Shown here: positions 1-7,427 of the stretch, piece by piece
How positions within the stretch are numbered: position 1 is the first letter of the stretch
Layout: each line of letters begins with the position of its first letter
Source: CAYQMF01 sp964418595
GTDB lineage: Bacteria > Planctomycetota > UBA1135 > UBA2386
Direction: 5' to 3'
Assembly (NCBI GenBank): GCA_964418595.1
Contig: CAYQMF010000019.1
Coordinates: 5,405 to 69,404 of the forward strand
DNA: 64,000 bases
Made by a program: the position numbers and the translations under genes
Notes under the pieces: generated by a model
What the model was told of the DNA's origin: nothing
What the model saw: only the letters and a program-made list of their open reading frames with translations
Databases searched by the model: none

Positions 1-393
1 GCCTGCGCGGGCGGCGTGCGCGCTGGCCGCGGCACGATCCGGGGCTTCGCGATCCCCGCGATCCTCCTGCTGAGCTGGACCATCTCGCTCGGCCTGGACT
101 GGTACGGCGCCGACCTCGCGCAGCTCGACCTCATGCGGCGGATCGGCGTTGCCACCGCGGCCCTCCTGCCGCTGGGCTTCGCGCTCGGCATGCCGTTCCC
201 CACCGCGCTCTCCACGACGCCGGAGCGCCTCGGCCCGTGGGCCATCGCCGCGAACGGGTTCACCTCCGTGATCGGCGCGTCCCTGGCGCTGCCGGTGGCG
301 ATGGTCTTCGGTTACCGCTGGCTGCTCGTGGTCGGCGGCGTGTGCTACGTGCTCGCGGCGCTGCTCTACCCCAGGCGCCGCGACGCGGTGTGA
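1..393 (+). CDS. C-terminal part of a multi-pass membrane protein (5' end outside the window)
   Basis: The reading frame is open from base 1, so the in-frame GTG at 16 is probably internal and the real start lies upstream. The visible part is hydrophobic, with about four membrane segments, and carries GFALGMPFPTAL followed by a PWAIAANGF-SVIGA stretch. I associate that pattern with the C-terminal membrane half of spermidine-synthase-like/MFS-type fusion proteins common in Planctomycetota, but the catalytic half is not in view, so the activity is unknown. It ends in a short basic tail. It converges on the next gene with only 6 bases between the stop codons. Confidence 0.6.
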   Translation, partial: ACAGGVRAGRGTIRGFAIPAILLLSWTISLGLDWYGADLAQLDLMRRIGVATAALLPLGFALGMPFPTALSTTPERLGPWAIAANGFTSVIGASLALPVAMVFGYRWLLVVGGVCYVLAALLYPRRRDAV

Positions 394-399
394 CGCTCG

Positions 400-1500
400 T
401 CAGGCGCGACCGGCCGCCGCGAGCACGTCGTCGTACAGCGCGAGGTGGGCGCGCAGGCGTTCGCCCAGCGCGAAGCGTTCCGCGCACGTCGCGCGGTTGG
501 CGGCGCCGAGCCGCGCCCGCCGCGCCGGGTCGACGATGAGCCGATCGAGCGCCGCAGCCAGTGCGGCCGGATCGCCGGGTGGGACGATCAGGTCCCGATT
601 CCCGGCAGCGACCATGTCGGCGATGTCGCCCACCGCCGGTGCCACCACCGGCAGGCCCGCGGCCATCGCCTCCAGCACCACGAGCGGCATCTGCTCCGTG
701 CGCGAGGCGAGAGCGAACACGTCCATGTCGGCGTAGGCGGGCGCAGTGTCGGCAAGCGCACCGAGGAAGCGGACGCGGTCGGCGACGCCGAGGGTGCGGG
801 CGAGATCCTCGGCCGCAGCACGCTGCGGACCATCTCCCACGAGGTGCAGCCGCGCCCGGCCTCGCTCGGCGCAGCGGGCGAAGGCACCGACCAGTGCCGG
901 CACGTCCTTCTCCGGGCGGAAGTGTGCGACGCAGCCGATCACGACCTCGCCGCGCTCCGTCGGCCCGCGCGCGGCGAACCGCGCGAGGTCGACGCCGTTG
1001 GCCAGGTAGCGCACGCGCGCAGCGGACAGGCGCCAGCGTTCGCGCGCGATGCGCTCGAGGACCCGCGACGGCACGACCACCGCCGCGGCACGGCGCAGGA
1101 GCAGGCGCCGCGCCCAGGCCCGTCGCCGCTTGAAGTGCTGCGCCTCGTCGGCGCCGAAGCCTTCCTCGTGGTGGATCAGCGCGCGGTGGCCGGCGAGAAC
1201 ACAGCCGAGCACGGTCTCGATCGAACCCCAGTTGTAGGTGAGCACCAGGTCAGGCCGCAGCGCGCGCACCCGCGCCGCCATCGCGCGCGCCGTGCCGAGG
1301 AACCCGCGCCGCGGCGGTGGCTCCGCCAGCGTCACCTGGGCGCGACGGATGCGCGCTCTTGCGCCGTGACGACCGTTCATCGCGATCACCGTGTGCCGGT
1401 CTGGCGCCGGCAACAGGTCGATGACCATCGCCGCCCGCACCTCCATCCCGCCGGGATCGAAGCTCGGGAACACGTGCAAGAAGTGACGACCCGCCGCCAT
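400..1500 (-). CDS. GT4-family glycosyltransferase
   Basis: A 366-aa cytoplasmic glycosyltransferase of the GT-B fold, group 1 (GT4). The N-terminus has the acceptor-domain signature HVFPSFDPGGMEVRA, where the GG loop is typical. The C-terminal half has the nucleotide-sugar site, with VGDGPQRAAAE and the EX7E-type motif in SRTEQMPLVVLEAMAAGLPVV. Family members transfer a sugar from an activated donor to a lipid or polysaccharide acceptor; donor and acceptor cannot be read from the sequence. The ATG start has no clear Shine-Dalgarno. It is divergent from the S9 peptidase at 1620 across 119 bases. No other sugar gene is adjacent, so the pathway is open. Confidence 0.85.
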   Translation of the reverse strand: MAAGRHFLHVFPSFDPGGMEVRAAMVIDLLPAPDRHTVIAMNGRHGARARIRRAQVTLAEPPPRRGFLGTARAMAARVRALRPDLVLTYNWGSIETVLGCVLAGHRALIHHEEGFGADEAQHFKRRRAWARRLLLRRAAAVVVPSRVLERIARERWRLSAARVRYLANGVDLARFAARGPTERGEVVIGCVAHFRPEKDVPALVGAFARCAERGRARLHLVGDGPQRAAAEDLARTLGVADRVRFLGALADTAPAYADMDVFALASRTEQMPLVVLEAMAAGLPVVAPAVGDIADMVAAGNRDLIVPPGDPAALAAALDRLIVDPARRARLGAANRATCAERFALGERLRAHLALYDDVLAAAGRA

Positions 1501-1603
1501 GCGCCGTTGGTTTCACCGCCGCGAGCCGGGGAGTCAACGCCGAGCCTGCGATCCGCCCGCCGCGATCCTGCTGCTGGGCCCCGCACGGCGTGCGGTCCCT
1601 GCG

Positions 1604-1609
1604 TAAGGT
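1604..1609 (+). promoter_or_regulatory. -10-like element TAAGGT before the first S9 peptidase
   Basis: TAAGGT lies 10 bases before the ATG at 1620. It fits the TAnnnT pattern seen before many genes in this window. No matching -35 is visible. If used, transcription would begin within a few bases of the start codon. Confidence 0.35.
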
Positions 1610-1619
1610 GCCGCACCGC

Positions 1620-3791
1620 ATGCGAGTCTTCGTCACTCCGTTCCTGGCCATCGCCACGCTGTCCGCCTCGAGCATCGGCACCCAGAAGCCGGCGCTGCCG
1701 CTCGATGCCGTCCTCGACGACCCGGACAGCTTCACGCCGAAGCTGCCACGCGTGCAGTGGATCGCCGACACCGACTGGTACAGCGAGGTCCTCGACGGCA
1801 AGACCGGCCCGTACGTCGCGGCCTGCGACCCGACCACCGGGACCCGCAAGCACCGCTTCACCTCCGCCGACCTCGCACGGGCGCTGCGCGCGGCCGGCGC
1901 CGCCGACGCCGCGGACGGCGACCTGCCGGCGTTCACCTGGATCGACCCCGAGCGCGTGCGCATCGCGCTGCCGGACGCGATCTACCACTGGACCGTCGGC
2001 AGCGAAGCGGCGGAGCGGCGCTTGCACCTCTTCGCCGACGCGACGGCCCTGGCCTTTGCCAAGGGTGACGTGGCGGCGGCGATGATCCGGAACGCCGACC
2101 TCTGGATCCGCAAGGCCGATGGCAGCACCCGACGCGTGACGTTCGACGGCGCACCCGGCGACGTCGAGTACGGATCGGCGGCGCACCGCGCCGAGTTCGG
2201 CATCCAGGGCGGCCTCTGGTTCGACCCCACCGGCCGGCGACTCGCCTTCTCGCGCGAGGACCTGCGCGCTGTCGAGCCGTACCCGTACGTCGACTACACC
2301 GTGGTTCCGCCGCGGCTCACGCACGGGCGCTACCCGATGGCCGGACGCGCGCACGCCCGGGTCACGATCGGCGTGTACGACCTCGCCGACGACGCGGTCC
2401 GCTTCCTCGCCAACGACGGCACCGACCAGTACTGGACGAACGTGACCTTCGGGCGCGACGGAGACACGGTGTACGTGGTCCTCGTGGGCCGTGGCCAGAC
2501 CGACGCCACCCTGGTCCGCTTCGACGCACGCACGGGCGAGCGCGGCGCCACGCTGCTGCGCGAGCACGACGCGGAGTGGGTCGAGCCCGAACTCGGGCCG
2601 ATGTTCCTGCCGGGCACGGAAGGCGACTTCCTGTGGTTCTCGCCGCGCGATGGGCATCGCCACCTCTACCGCTACGCCACGGACGGCAAGCTGCTCGCCC
2701 AGATCACGCGCGGGGACTTCGACGTGGCCCAGCTCATCGGTCTGGCCGCCGACGGCCGCACGGCGTTCGTGGAGGCCAGCGGGCCCGATGCCCGCGCTCG
2801 CCACCTCTGGGCGGCAGCCACCGACGGCGGCGGCATGCGGCAACTCAGCAAGGGGAGCGGCACGTCCATGGCCACGGCCGACGCGCGCGGCACGCGCTTC
2901 CTCCTGCACCACTCCTCGCTCGCGTTGCCCGGCGAGCTGAGCGTCGTCGATGCGGCTGGCACCGAGCTGCGCAAGATCGCCACCGCCACGACCCGCCTCG
3001 ATGACTTCGCGCGCCCGCGGCAGAGCTTCTTCGAGGTCACCGCCGACGACGGCACCGTGCTGCACGGGTTGCTCACGCTGCCACCCGACTTCGACCCGCA
3101 GCGGCGCTACCCGCTCCTGCTCTACGTGTATGGCGGCCCCCACTCGCAACTCGCGACCGACGCGTGGCAGATGTCCGGCCCGCGCCCGCTGTGGCTCGCG
3201 TGGTTCGCCAGCCAGGGTCACGTCGTCGCGACGGTCGATGGGCGGGGCACGCAGAACCGCGGCATCGAGTTCGAGCAGGTCATCCATCGCCGCCTCGGCC
3301 AGCTCGAAGTCGCCGACCAGCTCGCCGCCGTACGCCACCTCAGCGCCCTGCCGTGGATCGACGCGCGTCGCGTCGCCGTGCACGGTTGGAGCTTCGGCGG
3401 CTACATGACCCTGATGCTCATGCTGCGCGCGCCGACGGTCTTCCGGTGCGGGATCGCCGGCGCGCCGGTGACGACCTGGGAGCAGTACGAGACCGGCTAC
3501 ACGGAGCGCTATCTCGACACGCCGGCGGAGAACCCGGAGGGCTTCGCGGCGGCGAGCGCCTTGCCCCTCGTCGCGAACCTCGAGGGCCGCCTGCTCCTCG
3601 TGCACGGCAGCGACGATCGCACCGTCATGCTGAGCCACGCCGTCGCCTTCCTCGACGCGGCCGTCGAGGCCGGCGTGCTGGTCGATCACATGCTCTACCC
3701 CATGCAGCGGCACGCGCTGGAAGGCAGCGATCGCCGCCATCTGTATCGCCTCATGACCCGTTACCTCACCGATCACCTCCGCCAGGAGTAA
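1620..3791 (+). CDS. Exported S9 (dipeptidyl-peptidase IV-like) serine peptidase
   Basis: A 723-aa protein starting at ATG 1620. A GTG 30 bases upstream would only add a basic tail before the signal peptide MRVFVTPFLAIATLSAS. Residues ~40-450 look like the beta-propeller of DPP IV-type enzymes, and ~480-723 are the alpha/beta-hydrolase domain. The catalytic triad is readable: Ser591 in GWSFGGY, Asp665 or Asp666 in HGSDDRTV, and His698 in MQRHALEG. Such enzymes cleave short peptides from the N-terminus, often after Pro or Ala. It is followed after 32 bases by a second S9 peptidase, probably in one transcript, which suggests extracytoplasmic peptide scavenging. Confidence 0.9.
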   Translation: MRVFVTPFLAIATLSASSIGTQKPALPLDAVLDDPDSFTPKLPRVQWIADTDWYSEVLDGKTGPYVAACDPTTGTRKHRFTSADLARALRAAGAADAADGDLPAFTWIDPERVRIALPDAIYHWTVGSEAAERRLHLFADATALAFAKGDVAAAMIRNADLWIRKADGSTRRVTFDGAPGDVEYGSAAHRAEFGIQGGLWFDPTGRRLAFSREDLRAVEPYPYVDYTVVPPRLTHGRYPMAGRAHARVTIGVYDLADDAVRFLANDGTDQYWTNVTFGRDGDTVYVVLVGRGQTDATLVRFDARTGERGATLLREHDAEWVEPELGPMFLPGTEGDFLWFSPRDGHRHLYRYATDGKLLAQITRGDFDVAQLIGLAADGRTAFVEASGPDARARHLWAAATDGGGMRQLSKGSGTSMATADARGTRFLLHHSSLALPGELSVVDAAGTELRKIATATTRLDDFARPRQSFFEVTADDGTVLHGLLTLPPDFDPQRRYPLLLYVYGGPHSQLATDAWQMSGPRPLWLAWFASQGHVVATVDGRGTQNRGIEFEQVIHRRLGQLEVADQLAAVRHLSALPWIDARRVAVHGWSFGGYMTLMLMLRAPTVFRCGIAGAPVTTWEQYETGYTERYLDTPAENPEGFAAASALPLVANLEGRLLLVHGSDDRTVMLSHAVAFLDAAVEAGVLVDHMLYPMQRHALEGSDRRHLYRLMTRYLTDHLRQE

Positions 3792-3823
3792 GATCCCGCC
3801 CCTCGCCCCGCCTCGTCCTACTC

Positions 3824-6800
3824 ATGCAGACCCGCCTCCTCTTTGCGTGTGCGCTCGTCGGCGCGATCACCTTCTCCGCGCCGCTGTGGGCGCAGGCTGC
3901 GCCGAAGCGCTCGCTCACCCACGACGACTACGACGGATGGAAGTCGCTGCGCGGCACGACCTACTCGCCCGATGGCCAGTGGATCGCCTACGCGATCGAA
4001 CCACAGGTCGGCGACGGCGTGCTCGAAGTGCGCCAGACTCTGGGCGCCACCGTGCACACTCGCCCGCTGGCGAACGGGCCACGCTTCTCGAGCGACAGCC
4101 GCTTCGTCGTGTTCAGCATCGGCACGTCCAAGGTTGCCGAACGCGAGAAGCGCCTCGAGGAACTCGCCGAGAAGGGACGGATCGGCGAGGCCACCGCCGA
4201 GACCGGAGGCTCCGAAGGCGCGAACGAGCCGAGCGAACCGGGCGAGCCCACCGCGCCGCGTGGTCCGCGCGGCGGCCGCGGCGGTGGTGCTCCGACCGGC
4301 CCCGCCGCCGGCGGGCGCGGTGACCTCGGCGTGCTCGACCTCAGCACCGGGCAGGTCGAGACCATCAAGCGCGTGAAGGGTTGGCGTCTGCTCGCCGACC
4401 AGCCCCTTCTCATCTACCACCTCGACGTGCCCGAGCCACCGAAGCCCGCCGAGGGCGAGAAGCCCGCGGAAGGCGAGAAGGTCGCCGAGACCGGTGCCGC
4501 GGGCGGCGAGCCCGCGCGGCCGCCGGTCGCGGAGGAGGGACGGCGGGGCCGCGGTGGGCGAGGCGCGCGGGGAGCGCGTGCCGGAGCGGCGGGCGCAGCC
4601 GGCGGAGCCACGGCCAACGAGGAAGATCCCGCACGCCGTCGCCGCGACGGCACCGCCCTCGTCCTCCGGGACCTCACCACGGGCACGGAGACCCGCATCG
4701 AACACGTCGCGTCGTACGGTCTCACTCGCAAGGACAAGTGGCTCTACGCGCACATCTCGACGCGCCGCGACGATCCCGCGGTCGCGAACGGGCTGATCGC
4801 TCTGCCGCCTGCCGGCGGTGAGCGCGTGACCGTCCTCGCCGGCGTCGCCGAGTTCAGCGGCTTCACGTCGAGCGACGACGGCACGACCCTCGCGTTCACC
4901 AGCAACAAGGAGGACTTCGCGAGCAAGCGGCCGCGCTCCGACATCTACACCTGGACCGGCGGCAAGGAGCCGGCGCAGCGCGTCGTGCACGCCGCCACAC
5001 CCGGGCTGCCCGCCGGCAAGCTCATCGGGGCGTCCGGCCTCGGCTTCAGCCGCGATGGCCGCGTCCTCACCTTCACGGTGCAAGCGCCGCCGGAGCCGGA
5101 CCCCACCCCCATCCTCCCGGAGGAGAAGGTCAACCTCGATCTCTGGCATCACCGGGACGGCCTGCTGCAGACCCAGCAGGCGCGCGGCGGATCCAGCCGA
5201 CGCAACCCGGCGTGGTCGTGCGTGCTGCACCGCGACGACAACCGCGTGGTGGTCCTCGGCGACGACAAGCTGCCCCGCGCGCGCCTGATCACACCCGACG
5301 GCAGCCGCGCGATCGTCACCGACGACACGCCCTACGAGCAGCTCATCAGTTGGGACAGCCGTCACTACGACGTCTACCTCGTGAACACGATGGACGGCGC
5401 GCGCACGAAGGTCGCCGAGAAGCTGCGCAACTCCCCGACCAACTCGCCGCAGGGTCGCTACCTCGTGTGGTTCGACACCGACTACGCGTGGCACGCGCTC
5501 GACGTGCAGACCATGACGAGCCGCGCAGTGACTGCGGGCCTCGGCGTCGAGTTCCATCGCAGCGATGACGACCATCCGCATCCCGACCCCGCGCACGGCT
5601 TCGCCGGCTGGACCGCGGGAGATCAGGAGATGCTCGTGTACGACGAGTTCGACCTCTGGAAGATCGCGCCCGCGACGGGCCAGGCCGTGTGCGTGACCGA
5701 CGGGTTCGGCCGCGCCAACAAGGTGCGGCTGCGGCTCCAGCCCATGCGCCTCGACGAGAGCGAGGACGACGACGACCGCTTCGCCGTGCCGGAGACGATC
5801 TGGCTCAGCGCCGTCGACACCGAGACGATGGCGGAGGGCTACTTCACCGACTCGCTCACGCAAGTCGGTCGGCCACGCCGGTTGTTCATGGCCGACAAGC
5901 GCGTGACGGGCCTGAGCAAGGCGACCAAGGCGGATCGCTTGTTCTTCACGGTGCAGACGTTCGCGGAGTACCCCGACGTGTGGACTTCCGGCATGGACTT
6001 CGCCGAGCCCATCCGCCTCACCGACACGAACCCGCAGCAGCGCGGGGTCGCTTGGGGGCGCGCCGAACTCGTACGCTGGAACTCGGCCGATGGCAGGCCC
6101 GTGAAGGGCATCCTCGTCAAGCCCGACGGGTTCGATCCGAGCCGGAAGTACCCGATGCTCGTGTACTTCTACGAGCGTTCGAGCCAGAACCTGCACAGCT
6201 ACGTGGCGCCGGCGCCGGGCACCTCACCCAACGCCGCGTACTACGTGAGCAACGGGTACCTCTGGTTCATGCCCGACATCCATTACGAGGATGGCTATCC
6301 CGGCGAGTCGTGCGTGAAGTGCGTCGTCGCCGGCGTGCAGCATCTGCTCGCGCAGGGCTTCGTCGATCCCAAGGGCATCGGCGCCGCAGGCCACTCGTGG
6401 GGCGGCTACCAGACCGCGTTCCTGGTGACGCGCACCAACATCTTCGCGGCGGTCGAGTCCGGCGCGGCGGTGTCGAACATGATCTCGGCGTACGGCGGCA
6501 TCCGCTACTCGACCGGGATGTCGCGCCAGTTCCAGTACGAGCAGACCCAGAGCCGCATCGGCGGCACGCCGTGGCAGTACCCGCTCCGCTATTGGGAGAA
6601 CTCGCCGATCTTCTTCGCCGACAAGGTCAGGACCCCGGTGCTGCTGCTGCACAACGACCAGGACGGCGCAGTGCCGTGGACGCAAGGCATCGAGTACTTC
6701 ACCGCCCTGCGCCGGCTCGGCCGGGAGGTCTACCTCTTCAACTACAACGGCGAGGACCATGGCCTGCGCAAGCGCCCCAACACCATGGACTGGTCGCGGC

Positions 6801-7021
6801 GGATGGCGGAGTACTTCGACCACCACCTGCGCGGACGACCGGCGCCCGCGTGGATGAAGGACGGCGTCCCGTACGCCGACCGCGACGCGGAGAAGCTGCC
6901 GTTCACGAAGAGCTTCCACGAGGTGACCGCGCTGCGTGCGGAGGCGAAGGCCAAGGCCGAGGCCGCGAAGCCCGCGGAGGCGTCGGCGCCGGCGAGCACG
7001 ACCGGCACGGGCAATCGCTGA
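3824..7021 (+). CDS. Exported S9 prolyl-oligopeptidase family protein with low-complexity inserts
   Basis: A 1065-aa protein whose start is set at ATG 3824 by the signal peptide MQTRLLFACALVGAITFSAPLWAQA; the frame is open far upstream but only as a shadow of the preceding gene. The propeller part (~30-700) is interrupted by Gly/Arg/Pro-rich and Glu/Lys/Pro-rich stretches (about residues 125-165 and 205-270) that should be disordered. The hydrolase domain has Ser858 in GHSWGGY, Asp947 in NDQDGAVPW and His979 in GEDHGLRK. The C-terminus is an Ala/Lys/Glu-rich tail. It is longer than usual for S9 members (about 650-900 aa) because of the inserts. Likely co-transcribed with the S9 gene before it. 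Confidence 0.9.
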   Translation: MQTRLLFACALVGAITFSAPLWAQAAPKRSLTHDDYDGWKSLRGTTYSPDGQWIAYAIEPQVGDGVLEVRQTLGATVHTRPLANGPRFSSDSRFVVFSIGTSKVAEREKRLEELAEKGRIGEATAETGGSEGANEPSEPGEPTAPRGPRGGRGGGAPTGPAAGGRGDLGVLDLSTGQVETIKRVKGWRLLADQPLLIYHLDVPEPPKPAEGEKPAEGEKVAETGAAGGEPARPPVAEEGRRGRGGRGARGARAGAAGAAGGATANEEDPARRRRDGTALVLRDLTTGTETRIEHVASYGLTRKDKWLYAHISTRRDDPAVANGLIALPPAGGERVTVLAGVAEFSGFTSSDDGTTLAFTSNKEDFASKRPRSDIYTWTGGKEPAQRVVHAATPGLPAGKLIGASGLGFSRDGRVLTFTVQAPPEPDPTPILPEEKVNLDLWHHRDGLLQTQQARGGSSRRNPAWSCVLHRDDNRVVVLGDDKLPRARLITPDGSRAIVTDDTPYEQLISWDSRHYDVYLVNTMDGARTKVAEKLRNSPTNSPQGRYLVWFDTDYAWHALDVQTMTSRAVTAGLGVEFHRSDDDHPHPDPAHGFAGWTAGDQEMLVYDEFDLWKIAPATGQAVCVTDGFGRANKVRLRLQPMRLDESEDDDDRFAVPETIWLSAVDTETMAEGYFTDSLTQVGRPRRLFMADKRVTGLSKATKADRLFFTVQTFAEYPDVWTSGMDFAEPIRLTDTNPQQRGVAWGRAELVRWNSADGRPVKGILVKPDGFDPSRKYPMLVYFYERSSQNLHSYVAPAPGTSPNAAYYVSNGYLWFMPDIHYEDGYPGESCVKCVVAGVQHLLAQGFVDPKGIGAAGHSWGGYQTAFLVTRTNIFAAVESGAAVSNMISAYGGIRYSTGMSRQFQYEQTQSRIGGTPWQYPLRYWENSPIFFADKVRTPVLLLHNDQDGAVPWTQGIEYFTALRRLGREVYLFNYNGEDHGLRKRPNTMDWSRRMAEYFDHHLRGRPAPAWMKDGVPYADRDAEKLPFTKSFHEVTALRAEAKAKAEAAKPAEASAPASTTGTGNR

Positions 7022-7041
7022 GGGACCGCGCGAGCTGAGCC

Positions 7042-7070
7042 TTGTCACCGCGGCGCGCCGGCCGTACCGT
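7042..7070 (+). promoter_or_regulatory. Promoter of tRNA-Pro: TTGTCA - 17 nt - TACCGT
   Basis: A -35 hexamer TTGTCA at 7042-7047 and a -10 hexamer TACCGT at 7065-7070 are separated by 17 bases, and the mature tRNA begins 12 bases after the -10. This is one of only two places in the window where I see both hexamers at normal spacing. Confidence 0.65.
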
Positions 7071-7082
7071 CCCCGCCCGGTT

Positions 7083-7159
7083 CGGAGCGTAGCTTAGCTT
7101 GGTAGAGCGCCAGGTTTGGGACCTGGAGGTCGCTGGTTCAAATCCAGTCGCTCCGACCA
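7083..7159 (+). tRNA. tRNA-Pro (anticodon UGG)
   Basis: A full cloverleaf can be drawn: acceptor stem CGGAGCG/CGCTCCG, anticodon stem CCAGG/CCTGG with loop TTTGGGA (anticodon TGG, G37), and T arm GCTGG-TTCAAAT-CCAGT. The discriminator is A and CCA is encoded. The C1-G72 first pair and G37 are typical of bacterial tRNA-Pro. It reads CCA and other proline codons. It has its own promoter upstream and a strong hairpin starting in the CCA end. Confidence 0.97.
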
Positions 7160-7182
7160 CCGCCGCGCGAAGCGCGGCGGTG
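7158..7182 (+). terminator. Perfect GC-rich hairpin directly after tRNA-Pro
   Basis: An 11-bp perfect stem with a GAA loop (arms 7158-7168 and 7172-7182) begins in the encoded CCA end. No T-run follows, so it is an atypical terminator or a 3'-processing signal. Its right arm overlaps the beginning of the tandem repeat. Confidence 0.5.
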
Positions 7183-7413
7183 TCGGCGCGACTGGCTTTG
7201 GGCATGACGCGATCCGCGGCGACGCCGCGAAGCGCGTCAGCGCAAATCCCAGGGCCATGCACGAGCGGACGGGAGACGCACGTTCGGCGCTGCGCGCGGC
7301 GGGGTCGGCGCGACTGGCTTTGGGCATGACGCGATCCGCGGCGACGCCGCGAAGCGCGTCAGCGCAGATCCCAGGGCCAGGCACGAGCGGACGGGAGACG
7401 CACGTTCGGCGCT
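7172..7413 (+). repeat. Two-copy tandem duplication, 122-bp period, with internal palindrome
   Basis: The block 7182-7291 recurs at 7304-7413 with, as far as I can align, two mismatches; a weaker match before each copy (GCGCGGCGG) sets the period at 122 bp. Each copy holds a nested palindrome (7205-7239 and 7327-7361): outer arms TGACGCG/CGCGTCA and an inner CGCGGC-GAC-GCCGCG hairpin. It fills the space between tRNA-Pro and the M14 gene, whose -10-like element begins at the last base of copy 2. Both strands are open in places, but only as spurious frames. Confidence 0.85.
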
Positions 7414-7418
7414 AGACT
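7413..7418 (+). promoter_or_regulatory. -10-like element TAGACT before the M14 peptidase
   Basis: TAGACT, preceded by GC, lies 9 bases before the ATG at 7428 and abuts the end of the second repeat copy. No -35 or Shine-Dalgarno is visible, which fits a leaderless transcript. Confidence 0.4.
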
Positions 7419-7427
7419 CCGCGGCCC

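Noticed and set aside
1386..3776. Long minus-strand frame opposite the first S9 peptidase
   Set aside because: High GC opens long antisense frames; the composition (His, Arg, Glu, Val) is that of a codon-position shadow and no motif is present.
7094..7384. Minus-strand frame giving a peptide with LDLNQRPPGPKPG across the tRNA
   Set aside because: It is the antisense translation of tRNA-Pro, a well-known false annotation, and the rest comes from the tandem repeat.
7172..7413. CRISPR array or attachment-site pair
   Set aside because: Only two long copies in direct contact, no spacers; no integrase or other mobile gene nearby.
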